The translations under genes were made by a program, and so were the position numbers. This document shows positions 17,528 through 26,753 of a stretch of DNA of 64,000 bases, one piece after another. The stretch spans positions 2,212,001-2,276,000 of the forward strand of contig CP099617.1 of assembly GCA_024072375.1 (NCBI GenBank). The letters are read 5' to 3'. Each line of letters opens with the position of its first letter. Positions within the stretch are counted from its first letter, which is position 1. The notes below the pieces were generated by a model that was not told the DNA's origin, searched no databases, and saw nothing but the letters and a program-made list of their open reading frames with translations. Origin of the DNA: Sphingomonadaceae bacterium OTU29LAMAA1. GTDB lineage: Bacteria; Pseudomonadota; Alphaproteobacteria; Sphingomonadales; Sphingomonadaceae.

Positions 17528-17530
17528 ATC

Positions 17531-17980
17531 TTATCCGAATACCCACTGGCGATTGAGCGCGAAGGTGGCGAGCGGCGTGATCAGCACCACCGGGATCAGC
17601 GCGACCCACGGCGGCTGGTGCAACAATCCCGTCGCCAGCCAGGTGAAGCCGGCATTGAGCAGCAGGCCGAAGCTCTGCACCGCCAGAAACTTCACATGCT
17701 GGCGCCCGCTGGTATCACGCGTGCCATGGCCCTTGAAGCTCCAGGCGCTGTGCAGGAAGAATCCCGCGATCACCGCTACCAGGAATGCCGGCGGCACCGC
17801 CAGCACCGCCAACCGATGCGGCAGCACCCAGGCGGTCAGCGGCAGGTAGACCGCGGAATAGATCAGCGTCGATATGCCGCCGGCGATACCGAACCGGACG
17901 ATCTGCCCGAACATGCCGCTGCGGCGGAGCGCATCGATCCGTGCCTGAACGCCCCTCGCCACCAGTGCTTCCCTCGCCAT
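17531..17980 (-). CDS. GtrA-family membrane protein
   Basis: 149 residues with four predicted membrane helices after a short basic N-terminus: FGIAGGISTLIYSAVYLPL, LAVPPAFLVAVIAGFFLHSA, FLAVQSFGLLLNAGFTWLA and ALIPVVLITPLATFALNRQW. The FxxxG start and the C-terminal NRxWVF are hallmarks of GtrA. GtrA proteins are proposed to flip polyprenyl-phosphate-linked sugars to the periplasm in O-antigen or teichoic-acid glycosylation. It sits with a GtrB-like transferase and a GT-C-like protein. ATG at 17980 gives a longer N-terminus; an internal ATG before FGQIVRF is also possible. Confidence 0.88.
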   Translation of the reverse strand: MAREALVARGVQARIDALRRSGMFGQIVRFGIAGGISTLIYSAVYLPLTAWVLPHRLAVLAVPPAFLVAVIAGFFLHSAWSFKGHGTRDTSGRQHVKFLAVQSFGLLLNAGFTWLATGLLHQPPWVALIPVVLITPLATFALNRQWVFG

Positions 17981-18039
17981 CGGCCACGCCCTAAAGGCAA
18001 TACGCCGGGAACGAAACGGTCAATTGAAGGTCGCGCACG

Positions 18040-19821
18040 TTGAACACACCTCCCCGCGGCCGGCTGGCCGACGAGACCGACCGGCACTGGATCGCGCTGA
18101 CCCTGATCGCGTGGCTCGCGGTGGCGATCTGGTACGTGTGGAGCGACTGGAATCTGGTGCGCTGGCTGTCGCTGGGCGACACCGACGACAACATGCGCCT
18201 GATGCAGGTCCGCGCATGGCTCGGCGGTCAGGGCTGGTACGACCTGCGCAACTATCGGCTCAATCCGCCGGTCGGCTTCGACATCCACTGGAGCCGCATC
18301 GTCGACCTGCCGCTCGCCGGCCTCATCCTGTTCTTCCGCCTGTTCACCAGCAACTTCTGGGCGGAACGGCTCGCGTGCGGCATCGCGCCGCTGATCCCGC
18401 TGTCGATCACCATGCTCGGTGTCGCCGTTACCGTCCGCCGGCTGATCCATCCCCTGGCATGGCCGCTGGCGATCGTCTTCCTGCTCGGCACCGCCGCGAC
18501 GATGCTGATGTTCCTGCCCGAACGCATCGACCACCACGGCTGGCAATTGGCGATGCTCAGCCTCACCGTCGCTGGCCTGTGCGATCCGAAAGGCGCACGC
18601 GGCGGCCTGATGGTCGGCCTCGCCAGCGCGGTCAGCCTGTCGATCGGGCTGGAGATGCTGCCCTATTGCGCGATGGCCGGCGCGATCCTCGCGCTGCGCT
18701 GGGTCTGGGACCGCGCCGAATCCATGCGGCTACAGGCCTATGCCCTCAGCCTCGGCGGCGGCAGCGCCTTGGGCTTCGCCGCCTTCGCCTCCAACGCCAA
18801 TTACGCGATGCGCTGCGACGCGCTGACGCCGGTCTGGCTCAGCGTCACCGTCGCGGCGGGCGCGCTGCTGTTCCTGCTCGCCCGGCTCAACCCCGCCTCG
18901 CGCGGCGTCCGCATCGGCCTGTCGGTCGCCGCCGGCGCGGTGATCGTCGCGGGCTTCGTCCACTTCTTCCCGCAATGCCTCGGCCGCCCCGAAGGCGTCT
19001 CGCCCGAGCTGGAGAAGAACTGGCTCAACAACGTCCGCGAAGCCAAGCCGATCTACAAACACCCCTTCCGCCTCGGCTTTCCGATCGCCGCGCTGCCGAT
19101 CGTCGGCGTGTTCGGCGTCATCCTCGGCGCGTGGCGCGCACGTGGGACTCGCGCGCTGATCGGCTGGACCGCCGTCGCGCTGTTCGTCACCTTCGCCTGC
19201 CTGATGCTGCTGTGGCAGGTCCGCGCCGGCCCCGCGGCGCAATTGCTCGCCGTACCGGGCGCGACCCTGCTCGGCTGGATCGTCCTGCCCTGGCTGCTCA
19301 ACCACCGCTCGATGCCGGTACGCGTCGGCGGCACGGTGGCGGCGTTCCTGATCGTCTCCGGCCTGTTCGCCGGGCTGATCATCAAATACCTGCCCGTCGA
19401 CCGCCCCAACGCCTATACCAAACGGGTCAACGGCTCGACCGGCAATTGCGTCCGCTACACCGTGCTCAAGGCGCTCGACCGATACCCGGCGCAGACGATC
19501 TTCACCTTCACCGATCTCGGCCCTCGGCTGATCACCGTGACCCACCACGACGCCATCGCCGGCCCCTATCACCGCAACGGCGATGCGATCCTCGACGTCC
19601 AGCACGCCTTCGGCCGTTCGGCCAACGAAGCGCATGCCATCATCCGCCGCCACGGCGCGACGATGCTGATGGTCTGCCCCAACCATTCGGAATCGACCAA
19701 CTACCGCGCGCGCAACCCCGGCGGCTTCTACGACCAGCTCGCCCACGGCGAAGTACCAACGTGGCTCACCCCCCTGCCCCTGCCGAAGGGCTCGCCGCTC
19801 CGGCTGTTCAAGGTCGATTGA
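18040..19821 (+). CDS. polytopic GT-C-like glycosyltransferase/oligosaccharyl transferase-type membrane protein
   Basis: 593 residues with about 12 hydrophobic segments. The first periplasmic loop contains LSLGDTDDNMRLMQVRAWL followed by NPPVGFDIHWSRIVDLPLAG; the acidic DTDD pair after the first helix is the position of the catalytic Asp/Glu in GT-C enzymes (PMT, ArnT, STT3). MFLPERIDHHGWQL gives a second conserved polar patch. GT-C enzymes transfer sugars from polyprenyl carriers on the periplasmic side. A GtrB-like and a GtrA gene adjoin it. The start is TTG at 18040, with GAAGG 10 bases upstream. The acceptor is unknown. Confidence 0.72.
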   Translation: MNTPPRGRLADETDRHWIALTLIAWLAVAIWYVWSDWNLVRWLSLGDTDDNMRLMQVRAWLGGQGWYDLRNYRLNPPVGFDIHWSRIVDLPLAGLILFFRLFTSNFWAERLACGIAPLIPLSITMLGVAVTVRRLIHPLAWPLAIVFLLGTAATMLMFLPERIDHHGWQLAMLSLTVAGLCDPKGARGGLMVGLASAVSLSIGLEMLPYCAMAGAILALRWVWDRAESMRLQAYALSLGGGSALGFAAFASNANYAMRCDALTPVWLSVTVAAGALLFLLARLNPASRGVRIGLSVAAGAVIVAGFVHFFPQCLGRPEGVSPELEKNWLNNVREAKPIYKHPFRLGFPIAALPIVGVFGVILGAWRARGTRALIGWTAVALFVTFACLMLLWQVRAGPAAQLLAVPGATLLGWIVLPWLLNHRSMPVRVGGTVAAFLIVSGLFAGLIIKYLPVDRPNAYTKRVNGSTGNCVRYTVLKALDRYPAQTIFTFTDLGPRLITVTHHDAIAGPYHRNGDAILDVQHAFGRSANEAHAIIRRHGATMLMVCPNHSESTNYRARNPGGFYDQLAHGEVPTWLTPLPLPKGSPLRLFKVD

Positions 19822-19845
19822 GCGGCCCGCGCAGCGTTTAAAATG

Positions 19846-19974
19846 TTCGCGCAGAGGCGCAGAGAACGCAGAGTTGCGTTGGCAACGACGGCGGTGAACA
19901 GCAACGCACGTTGCGTTGGGAGAGGGCTGCGCTCGCCAAGTGCGATCTCTGCGTCCTCCGCGCCTCTGCGCGCA
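19846..19974. repeat. long imperfect inverted repeat (28-bp arms)
   Basis: The left arm 19846-19873 and the right arm 19947-19974 are reverse complements with 3 mismatches in 28 bases. The arms are built from CGCAGAGGCGCAGAG-like units, and the 73-base spacer has further TTGCGTTG repeats. It fills the space between two converging genes. It resembles dispersed intergenic repeats of sphingomonads and may also end transcription from both sides. Confidence 0.75.
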
Positions 19975-19986
19975 AAAATCTGATCG

Positions 19987-20607
19987 TTAGCGCAAGCTGA
20001 CCTGCAACCCGTCCATCACGAACTGCACCGCCAGCGCCGCCAGCAGCACGCCCAGCAGCCGCGTGATCACCGCCTCGATCCGCGCGCCCAGCAACCGCAT
20101 CAGCGGCCCCGCCGCCAGCAATGCGGCGAGCGTCAGCAACAGGATCGCGCCCAAGGCGGCGAGCACGACCGCGGTCGCCTCGATCCCATTGGTGCGCGCC
20201 ATCAGCAGCATCACCGACGCGATCGATCCCGGTCCGGCGATCATCGGCATCGCCATCGGGAAGATCGACACGTCCTCCACCTCGGGATCGGCAGCCACGA
20301 CTGCGGCCCGATCCTCACGTCGCTGGGTGCGCTTCTCGAACACCATTTCCAGCGCGATCAGGAACAGCATGATGCCGCCGGCGATGCGGAAGCTCGCCAG
20401 ACTGATGCCCAGCCCGTGCAACAGGTCCTCGCCGACCAGCGCGAACACCAGCAGGATCGCCGATGCGACGCCGACCGCACGGAACGCCATCGCGCGTCGC
20501 TGCGTCGGGGATGCGCCCGACGACAGCCCGGCATAGATCGGCGCACAGCCGAGCGGATCGATGATGACGAAGAAGGTGATCAGCGTCGTGACGAACAGCT
20601 CGATCAC
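19987..20607 (-). CDS. MarC-family integral membrane protein
   Basis: 206 residues with six hydrophobic segments. The family opening [27 protein letters not shown] and the middle [20 protein letters not shown] (the conserved PxxxGPG loop) identify it as MarC (UPF0056). Despite the name, MarC proteins have no established role in multidrug resistance; function is unknown. A charged loop of about 30 residues ([22 protein letters not shown]) separates helices 3 and 4. GTG start overlaps the folD stop by 4 bases (GTGA), so it is cotranslated with folD. Confidence 0.9.
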   Translation of the reverse strand: MIELFVTTLITFFVIIDPLGCAPIYAGLSSGASPTQRRAMAFRAVGVASAILLVFALVGEDLLHGLGISLASFRIAGGIMLFLIALEMVFEKRTQRREDRAAVVAADPEVEDVSIFPMAMPMIAGPGSIASVMLLMARTNGIEATAVVLAALGAILLLTLAALLAAGPLMRLLGARIEAVITRLLGVLLAALAVQFVMDGLQVSLR

Positions 20608-21470
20608 AGCATTGCCTCCACCCCGTCGCGCCGGCAGGCGGAGACATAGGTGTTGCGGATCAGGCAGGCGATCGTCATCGGCCCGACCCCGCCCGGCACC
20701 GGCGTGATCGCTCCCGCGACCTCCCGTGCCGAGGCGAAGTCGACATCGCCGACCAGTCCTGCGTCGGTGCGATTGATGCCGACGTCGATGACGGTCGCGC
20801 CGGGCTTGATCCAGTCGCCCTTGATGAATTGCGGAATGCCGACCGCGGCGACGACGATGTCCGCCTGTCGGGTATGTGCGAACACGTCGCGGGTGCGGCT
20901 ATGGACGATCGTGACGGTGCAGCTCTGCTGGAGCAGCAATTGCGCCATCGGCTTGCCGACGATGTTGGACCGGCCAACGACCACCGCCTCCAGCCCCGCC
21001 AGATGCGGGTGGATGTCCTTCAGCAGCATCAGGCACCCCAGCGGCGTGCACGGCACGAACCCCTCCGCCCCGATCGCCAGTCGCCCGGCGTTGACCGGGT
21101 GGAATCCGTCGACATCCTTGTCCGGATCGATCGCGAGCAGCACCGCCCGCGCATCGATATGCGCGGGCAACGGCAACTGGACGAGGATGCCGTCCACTGC
21201 CGCATCGACGTTCAGCCGCTCGACCAAAGCGAGCAATGTCGCGGAATCGGTATCGGCAGGCAGGCGATGCTCGAAGCTTTCCATGCCGGCGTCGCGCGTC
21301 GCCTTGCCCTTGTTGCGGACGTAGACGGCGGACGCAGGGTCCTCGCCAACCAGCACGACGGCGAGGCCCGGCGCACGGCTGGTGTGCTCGCGGAAGCTGG
21401 CGACATGGGCGGCGATGCGGGTGCGCAGGGCGAGGGCATGCGCCTTGCCGTCGATGATCGTGGCGGTCAT
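20604..21470 (-). CDS. folD: bifunctional methylenetetrahydrofolate dehydrogenase/cyclohydrolase
   Basis: 288 residues, the usual FolD length. It interconverts 5,10-methylene-THF and 10-formyl-THF in cytosolic one-carbon metabolism. The catalytic lysine is in [17 protein letters not shown] (family YxxxK), and [53 protein letters not shown] and [11 protein letters not shown] follow in the expected order. The C-terminal [11 protein letters not shown] is intact. Its stop overlaps the MarC start. No anomaly. Confidence 0.97.
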   Translation of the reverse strand: MTATIIDGKAHALALRTRIAAHVASFREHTSRAPGLAVVLVGEDPASAVYVRNKGKATRDAGMESFEHRLPADTDSATLLALVERLNVDAAVDGILVQLPLPAHIDARAVLLAIDPDKDVDGFHPVNAGRLAIGAEGFVPCTPLGCLMLLKDIHPHLAGLEAVVVGRSNIVGKPMAQLLLQQSCTVTIVHSRTRDVFAHTRQADIVVAAVGIPQFIKGDWIKPGATVIDVGINRTDAGLVGDVDFASAREVAGAITPVPGGVGPMTIACLIRNTYVSACRRDGVEAML

Positions 21471-21519
21471 GCTGCGGCCCCATAGCGACCGGCGGCAATC
21501 TTCGCCAGCATAGGAGTCC

Positions 21520-21831
21520 TCAGATCGCGCCGTTCGACATCAGGCTGACGGCGATGTTCGGCAATATGACGCTGTCGAGGATGCGGATGACGATCAGCAC
21601 GACCAGCGGCGCAAGGTCGATGCCGCTGATATTCGGCAGCACCCGGCGCAGCGGGCGGTACATCGGCTCGGTCAGCCGATCGAGCCCGTAGTGCAGCGAA
21701 CTGACGAAGTTGTTCGACGTATTGATGACGTTGAACACGATCAGCAGCGACAGGACGAACTGGACCATGATGATCCACCAGACCACGTTCAGCAGCACCT
21801 GGATGATCTGGATAAGGGTAAGCGCGATCAC
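21520..21831 (-). CDS. YggT family membrane protein
   Basis: 103 residues with two hydrophobic hairpins: [21 protein letters not shown] with [11 protein letters not shown], then the conserved polar loop [23 protein letters not shown] and [18 protein letters not shown]. These mark YggT (PF02325), an inner-membrane family linked in various bacteria to osmotic tolerance or cell-division factors. The start is GTG at 21831. It lies 49 bases upstream of folD on the same strand and downstream of argB, from which it is separated by a hairpin. Confidence 0.9.
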   Translation of the reverse strand: MIALTLIQIIQVLLNVVWWIIMVQFVLSLLIVFNVINTSNNFVSSLHYGLDRLTEPMYRPLRRVLPNISGIDLAPLVVLIVIRILDSVILPNIAVSLMSNGAI

Positions 21832-21892
21832 GCGAGGCTCCGGGGGTTAGGGTTCGGACCGGACGTAGCGGGTTCGGGCGTCGGGGAACATA

Positions 21893-21926
21893 CCCAAAGT
21901 CCTCCCCTCGCGGGGAAGGACTTGGG
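21893..21926. terminator. hairpin downstream of argB
   Basis: CCCAAAGTCCTCCCC and GGGGAAGGACTTGGG form a nearly perfect stem over TCGC, starting at the argB stop codon and preceding yggT. The core TCCTCCCC/GGGGA resembles the hairpin repeat at 26449-26468, so it may be a copy of the same dispersed element acting as a terminator. Confidence 0.5.
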
Positions 21927-21928
21927 CG

Positions 21929-22828
21929 CTACGCGTGAACCAGGGTCCCTGCGCCGGCCGACGTGAAAATCTCCAGCAACATCGCATGCGGTACGCGGCC
22001 GTCCAGGATCACGGCGGCGTCCACCCCGGATTCGACCGCGGCGACGCAGGTATCGACCTTGGGGATCATCCCGCCGCTGATCGTGCCGTCCGCCTTCAGC
22101 GCGGCGATGCGCGCCGGGTCGAGATCGGTCAGCAGTCGCTTGTCCTTGTCGAGCACCCCCGCGACATCGGTCAGCAGGAAGAAGCGCGATGCGCCCAGCG
22201 CGGCGGCGATCGCGCCGGCCATGGTGTCGGCGTTGATGTTGTACGTATGGCCGTCGGCCCCCAACGCGATTGGCGCGACGACCGGGATGATGCCGCTGCC
22301 CGACAGTGTGTCGAGGATCGTCCGGTCGACCGCGACCGGTTCGCCGACGAAGCCCAGATCGACGTGACGCTCGATCCCCTGCAACGTATCGGGCGTATCG
22401 CGACCGACCTTCATCGCGGTGACCAGATTGGCGTCCTTGCCCGAAATGCCCACAGCCCGACCACCGGCCTGCCCGATCCAGGCGACGATCTCCTTGTTGA
22501 TCGATCCCGCCAGCACCATTTCCGCAATCCGCGCGGTTTCGGCATCGGTGACGCGCAGGCCATCGACGAAGCGCGATTCGACCCCCAGCCGCTTCAGCAT
22601 CGCGCCGATCTGCGGCCCGCCGCCGTGCACGACGACCGGGTTGATGCCGACCGCCTTCAGCAGCACGACATCCTCCGCGAAATCGCGCGCGAGTTCGGGG
22701 TCGCCCATCGCGTGGCCGCCGTATTTCACGACGAAGGTCTGGCCGGCGTAGCGTTGCAGGTACGGCAGCGCCTCGGTCAGGGTTTCGGCCTTGGCGAGCA
22801 GCGCGGCGGTGGCGGTGGAGTCGGTCAT
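21929..22828 (-). CDS. argB: acetylglutamate kinase
   Basis: 299 residues. It phosphorylates N-acetylglutamate in the second step of arginine synthesis. The phosphate-binding Lys is in [12 protein letters not shown], the substrate loop is [18 protein letters not shown], the ATP/Mg region includes [17 protein letters not shown] and [13 protein letters not shown], and the C-terminus has [17 protein letters not shown]. The longer N-terminus with the QTFVVK region is the arginine-inhibitable hexameric type. ATG at 22828 ([17 protein letters not shown]) is preferred over the in-frame start at 22864. No other arg genes are near. Confidence 0.97.
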   Translation of the reverse strand: MTDSTATAALLAKAETLTEALPYLQRYAGQTFVVKYGGHAMGDPELARDFAEDVVLLKAVGINPVVVHGGGPQIGAMLKRLGVESRFVDGLRVTDAETARIAEMVLAGSINKEIVAWIGQAGGRAVGISGKDANLVTAMKVGRDTPDTLQGIERHVDLGFVGEPVAVDRTILDTLSGSGIIPVVAPIALGADGHTYNINADTMAGAIAAALGASRFFLLTDVAGVLDKDKRLLTDLDPARIAALKADGTISGGMIPKVDTCVAAVESGVDAAVILDGRVPHAMLLEIFTSAGAGTLVHA

Positions 22829-22873
22829 GGATCGCGCCTGTAGCGGCGGATCAGCCGGCTTCAAAGTCCGGCG

Positions 22874-23527
22874 TCAAAACGCCTTGCGATCCAGTCGCCG
22901 GCCCAGCGCGACCAGCCCGGTGATCATCAACGGCATCAGCACGATCGACAGGATCACCTTGGTCGCCATCTGACCCGCCATCAGGCCAAGGATCGGGCGT
23001 TCGCCGTAGAACGAGATCGAGATGAACAGCAATGTATCGATGATCTGGCTGATGACGCTGGCGATGATCCCGCGCAACCAGACCAGCCGCCCCTCGCCGC
23101 GCGACAATTTGGAAAAGATCAGGACGTTGAGCGTCTGCGAGATGCCGTAGGAGATCAGCCCGGCGATCATCATCCGCGCGCTCTGGCCGACGACGACCGG
23201 AAAGGCATCGATCGCCGGCGGGTACATGCCGGGATCATGGGGCAGCGCGACGACGATCTGGATCAGCGCCGCCGATACCAGCAGCGGCACGAAGCCGAGC
23301 CGGACCAGCGACGTGGCGACCTTTTGCCCGAACAGCTCGGCGATGGCGCTGGAGAGCGCGACGAGGATCAGGAACGCGAAGATCCCCGCCTCCACCGCCA
23401 GCGGCCCGAGCGCGACCTGCTTCACGCCGAGCACACCGGCGATGCAGACCATGCCGCCATACAGGACGGAAAAGACGAACAGCGCGCGGGGAATGGCGAC
23501 AGGCGCGGCGGCGGGAGGGATTTGCAT
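22874..23527 (-). CDS. yhhQ: queuosine precursor transporter, YhhQ/VUT family
   Basis: 217 residues with six hydrophobic segments. Family signatures include FSVLYGGMVCIAGVLGVKQV, an ALSSAIAELFGQKVATSLV helix with the conserved acidic residue, and NVLIFSKLSRGEGRLVWLRGIIASVISQIIDTLLF. YhhQ-type proteins import queuosine precursors such as preQ0/preQ1 for tRNA modification. ATG at 23527 gives the compact family N-terminus. No que synthesis genes lie nearby, and I saw no preQ1 riboswitch signature in the 260-bp upstream gap. Confidence 0.88.
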   Translation of the reverse strand: MQIPPAAAPVAIPRALFVFSVLYGGMVCIAGVLGVKQVALGPLAVEAGIFAFLILVALSSAIAELFGQKVATSLVRLGFVPLLVSAALIQIVVALPHDPGMYPPAIDAFPVVVGQSARMMIAGLISYGISQTLNVLIFSKLSRGEGRLVWLRGIIASVISQIIDTLLFISISFYGERPILGLMAGQMATKVILSIVLMPLMITGLVALGRRLDRKAF

Positions 23528-23789
23528 CGCCACGACGCTAGCGCGTTTCCGCGACCGGGCAAATACTTCCGCGGTCCATGGCGAAGGGCCAGCCCTCCAC
23601 ACATCCTTCGTGACTGTGGAACGTATCGGCGGCCAACCCCGCGCAGATAGGCTTCTTCCATCCCTTGCAGGGAGGAGAGTCGAGAAGCGCGAAGCGGTGG
23701 CCAATCCGCTCTGGCCTCACGGAAAAGCGGCTGTATGCTGGCCTGTCGCTGCCGGGGGGCCGCGGCGGTTCATTCCCGCGGGTTGATTG

Positions 23790-25121
23790 ATGCATCGTAT
23801 CCTGATCGGCATTGCCGGCATTCTCGTCATTCTCGGTATCGCCTTCGCGTTGTCGACCGATCGCCGGGCGATCCGGCTGCGCGTCGTCGGCGCGGCGTTC
23901 GCGTTGCAGGCGCTGATCGCGACGATCGTGCTCTACTGGGGACCGGGACGGCAGGCGCTGGCGGGTGCCTCCGCGGGCGTCTCCGCGCTGCTCGGCTATT
24001 CGCAGAAGGGCACCGAATTCCTGTTCGGAAAGCTCGCGACGCCCGAGATCGGCGGCCAGAGCTTCGCCATCGCCGCCCTGCCGGTCATCATCTTCTTCGC
24101 CAGCCTCGTCTCGATCCTCTACTATCTCGGCGTGATGCAGCTGGTGGTGCGCTGGGTCGGCGGCGCGATCGAGAAGGTCGTCGGCACCTCCAAGGTCGAA
24201 TCGCTGTGCGCCGCCGCCAACATCTTCGTCGGCCAGTCGGAATCGCCGTTGGTGATCCGCCCTTATCTCGCTGGCCTGACGCCGCCGCAATTGTTCACGG
24301 TGATGACCAGCGGCATGGCCGGCGTCGCCGGCACCATCCTGGCGGCCTATGCCTCGATGGGCATCCGCATCGAATACCTCCTCGCCGCCAGCTTCATGGC
24401 GGCGCCGGGCGGCATCCTGATGGCGAAGATCATCATGCCCGATCGGAGCGTCGCGCCCGAAGGCGAATTGCCGCTCGGCGACCAGCCCGATGAAGCCCGC
24501 CAGATTGCGCTCGCCGAACACCGGATCAGCGGCGCCGGCCCCGCCGCGCTGCTGCCGGAGGGCACGCCGGGCGAGCCGTTGCCCGATGCCAGCCACGACG
24601 AGGAAAAGCCCGCCAATCTGATCATGGCCGCGGCTCAGGGCGCGCAGACCGGCGTGCGGCTGGCCGTGGCGGTCGGTGCGATGGTGCTGGCCTTCGTCGC
24701 ACTGGTCGCGCTCGCCAACGGGCTGCTGGGCGGCCTCGGCAACATGGTCGGCCTGCCCGGCCTCAGCTTTCAGGCCCTGCTGGGCTATGTCTTCCAGCCG
24801 GTGATGTTCCTGCTCAACGTGCCATGGAACGAGGCGGCGATCGCCGGCGGGCTCTTTGGCGAGAAGATCGTGCTCAACGAATTCGTCGCATACATCGATC
24901 TCGGCCAGCAGACGGCGCTGTCGCCGCGCACGGTGGCGGTGGTCACCTTCGCCCTGTGCGGGTTCGCCAATTTCTCGTCGATCGCGATCCAGATGGCGGT
25001 GACCGGCAGCCTCGCCCCGAACCAGCGGCCGATGATCGCCAAACTCGGCCTGCGCGCGCTGGCCGCGGGCAGCCTCGCCAATCTAATGTCGGCGGCGCTC
25101 GCCGGATTGCTGATCGGCTGA
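23790..25121 (+). CDS. concentrative nucleoside transporter (NupC/CNT family)
   Basis: 443 residues with about ten membrane segments. CNT hallmarks are the N-terminal gate domain, [18 protein letters not shown] (substrate/cation-binding hairpin, GQSExP), [16 protein letters not shown] and [12 protein letters not shown] followed by [15 protein letters not shown]. These transporters co-import nucleosides with H+ or Na+. A hydrophilic insertion of about 60 residues between bases 24440 and 24630 separates the two halves. ATG at 23790 immediately follows an in-frame TTG. An amino-acid permease starts 10 bases downstream. The purine salvage genes at the left of the window are not linked. Confidence 0.92.
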   Translation: MHRILIGIAGILVILGIAFALSTDRRAIRLRVVGAAFALQALIATIVLYWGPGRQALAGASAGVSALLGYSQKGTEFLFGKLATPEIGGQSFAIAALPVIIFFASLVSILYYLGVMQLVVRWVGGAIEKVVGTSKVESLCAAANIFVGQSESPLVIRPYLAGLTPPQLFTVMTSGMAGVAGTILAAYASMGIRIEYLLAASFMAAPGGILMAKIIMPDRSVAPEGELPLGDQPDEARQIALAEHRISGAGPAALLPEGTPGEPLPDASHDEEKPANLIMAAAQGAQTGVRLAVAVGAMVLAFVALVALANGLLGGLGNMVGLPGLSFQALLGYVFQPVMFLLNVPWNEAAIAGGLFGEKIVLNEFVAYIDLGQQTALSPRTVAVVTFALCGFANFSSIAIQMAVTGSLAPNQRPMIAKLGLRALAAGSLANLMSAALAGLLIG

Positions 25122-25131
25122 TCGACCGCGC

Positions 25132-26445
25132 GTGACGGGCCTCAAGCGCACGTTGGGGTCCGGCCAGCTCGCGATGATCGCGATCGGCGGCGCAGTCGGC
25201 ACCGGGCTGTTCCTGGGCAGCGGCTTCGCGATCGGGCTCGCCGGGCCCGCCGTGCTGGTGAGCTATGCCATCGGTGGGCTTATCACACTGGCGCTGATGG
25301 GCTGCCTTGCCGAGATGACGGTGGCGGACCCGGCGACCGGATCGTTCGGGCTGTTCGCCGAGCGCTATCTCGGCCGGTTCGCCGGCTTCCTCGTCCGCTA
25401 CGCCTATGTCACCTGCATCATCCTCGCGATCGGGACCGAGGTGACGGCCGTCGCGATCTACATGCGCTACTGGGCACCCGACGTGCCGGGCCTGTGGTGG
25501 ATCGCGGGCTTCGCGCTCGCGCTGCTCGCGGTGAACCTTGCCAGCGTGCGGCTGTTCGGCGCGGTCGAGTACGTCTTTTCCGCCATCAAGATCGCCGCGA
25601 TCGTGGCGTTCGTCGCCGTCGGGCTGTGGGTGATCGCACACAGCGGGGTCGGGCTGAGCCATTACACCATGGACGGCGGTTTCGCGCCGAACGGGATCGG
25701 CGGCATCTGGACCGCCGTCATCGTATCGATCTTCAGCTATCTCAGTATCGAGATGATCGCCGTTGCCGCGGGCGAGGCACGCGATCCGGAGCGGGCGATC
25801 GTGAAGGCGTTCCGTTCGACGATGCTGCGGCTGGCGCTGTTCTACCTCGGCAGCCTTGCGGTGATGCTGGCGATCGTGCCGTGGACGCAGGCCGGAACCG
25901 CGACCAGCCCGTTCGTCACGGTGATGCAGGCGACCGGCGTGCCCTATGCGGCGGGGATCATCAACGCGGTGGTCCTGATCGCGGCCCTGTCGGCGATGAA
26001 CAGCCAGCTCTACACCGCCTCGCGGATGTTGTTCAGCCTCGCCGAAAGCGGTCTCGCGCCGGCTGGCCTCGCGCGGGTGAACGGACGCGGCGTGCCGGTG
26101 GGGGCGCTGCTGGTATCGGCGGCGGGGATCGGCGTGGCGGGCGGCGTCTATGCGTGGCGGCCCGATGCGGCATTCGGGGTGATGATCGCGGTGTCGATCT
26201 TCGGTGCGCTGTTCACCTGGGGCATGATCTTCGTCACGCATCTGGCGTTCCGGCGGGCACACGGCGCGCCGGCGGCATTCCGGATGTGGGGCTATCCGTG
26301 GACCAGCCTTGCCGGTGCGGGGGCGATCCTCGCGATATTGGCGACGACGCCGTTCACCGGGCCGTTCGCGCTGACGCTGGTGTACGGGGCGCCGTTTCTG
26401 GTGGTGCTGAGCGCGGTGTACGCGATCCGGTTTCGCGCTTCCTGA
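25132..26445 (+). CDS. APC-family amino acid permease
   Basis: 437 residues, 12 membrane segments. The first-helix motif IAIGGAVGTGLFLGSGFAI (GxGxGLF) and the GCLAEMTVADPATGSFGLFAERYLG loop are hallmarks of the AAT group (GabP, AroP, CycA-like). Helix 8 region PYAAGIINAVVLIAALSAMNSQLYTASRMLFSLA also fits. The substrate cannot be read from sequence. GTG start at 25132, only 10 bases after the CNT transporter stop, suggesting joint expression. A G/C hairpin repeat follows the stop. Confidence 0.9.
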   Translation: MTGLKRTLGSGQLAMIAIGGAVGTGLFLGSGFAIGLAGPAVLVSYAIGGLITLALMGCLAEMTVADPATGSFGLFAERYLGRFAGFLVRYAYVTCIILAIGTEVTAVAIYMRYWAPDVPGLWWIAGFALALLAVNLASVRLFGAVEYVFSAIKIAAIVAFVAVGLWVIAHSGVGLSHYTMDGGFAPNGIGGIWTAVIVSIFSYLSIEMIAVAAGEARDPERAIVKAFRSTMLRLALFYLGSLAVMLAIVPWTQAGTATSPFVTVMQATGVPYAAGIINAVVLIAALSAMNSQLYTASRMLFSLAESGLAPAGLARVNGRGVPVGALLVSAAGIGVAGGVYAWRPDAAFGVMIAVSIFGALFTWGMIFVTHLAFRRAHGAPAAFRMWGYPWTSLAGAGAILAILATTPFTGPFALTLVYGAPFLVVLSAVYAIRFRAS

Positions 26446-26448
26446 AGT

Positions 26449-26583
26449 CCTCCCCCGCGAGGGGGAGGTGGCAGCGCGCCAGCGCTGACGGAGGGGGAGG
26501 CCGGCGGCGAACCTGATCGCTCGCGGAAACGCCCCCTCCACCAGCTTCGCTGGTCCCCCTCCCCCGCTGAAGCGAGGGAGGAA
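26449..26583. repeat. composite REP-like hairpin cluster
   Basis: Three hairpins lie together: CCTCCCCC-GCGA-GGGGGAGG (26449-26468), ACCAGC-TTC-GCTGGT (26540-26554), and a GGGAGG-type arm at 26578-26583 pairing with CCTCCC just before it. The CCTCC/GGAGG modules alternate in orientation in a BIME-like arrangement. The element directly follows the permease stop and precedes a convergent small gene, so it may also terminate both. Confidence 0.75.
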
Positions 26584-26596
26584 CCAGGGCAGTCGC

Positions 26597-26743
26597 CTAT
26601 TCCCCCGTCCGCGTCTTCACCCGGTTCGGCAGGTCCTTGCCCTTCGTCCGGCGCGAGGGCAGCTGTACCGGGTTCTTCTTCTTCCACTCCTTGAAGGTCA
26701 TCGGACCTTCCGGCGTATCGACCATCGTATCGTCCAGGCTCAT
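26597..26743 (-). CDS. small basic protein, 48 aa
   Basis: An open frame of 48 codons begins ATG AGC CTG GAC and ends GGG GAA TAG. The peptide starts MSLDDTMVDTPEGPMTFKEW, continues with KKKNPVQLPSRR and ends DLPNRVKTRTGE; it is rich in Lys/Arg with an acidic start. It has no membrane segment or signal peptide. It begins 10 bases after the 3-hydroxyacyl-CoA dehydrogenase stop on the same strand, so it is probably the last gene of that operon. I do not recognise a function. The codon choice is GC-rich like its neighbours, supporting real coding. Confidence 0.65.
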   Translation of the reverse strand: MSLDDTMVDTPEGPMTFKEWKKKNPVQLPSRRTKGKDLPNRVKTRTGE

Positions 26744-26753
26744 CGCATCGTCC

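Noticed and set aside
23528..23789. A preQ1 riboswitch upstream of the YhhQ gene
   Set aside because: I could not find the C-rich loop and A-rich tail of preQ1-I, nor a convincing pseudoknot of preQ1-II, in the 260-bp spacer.
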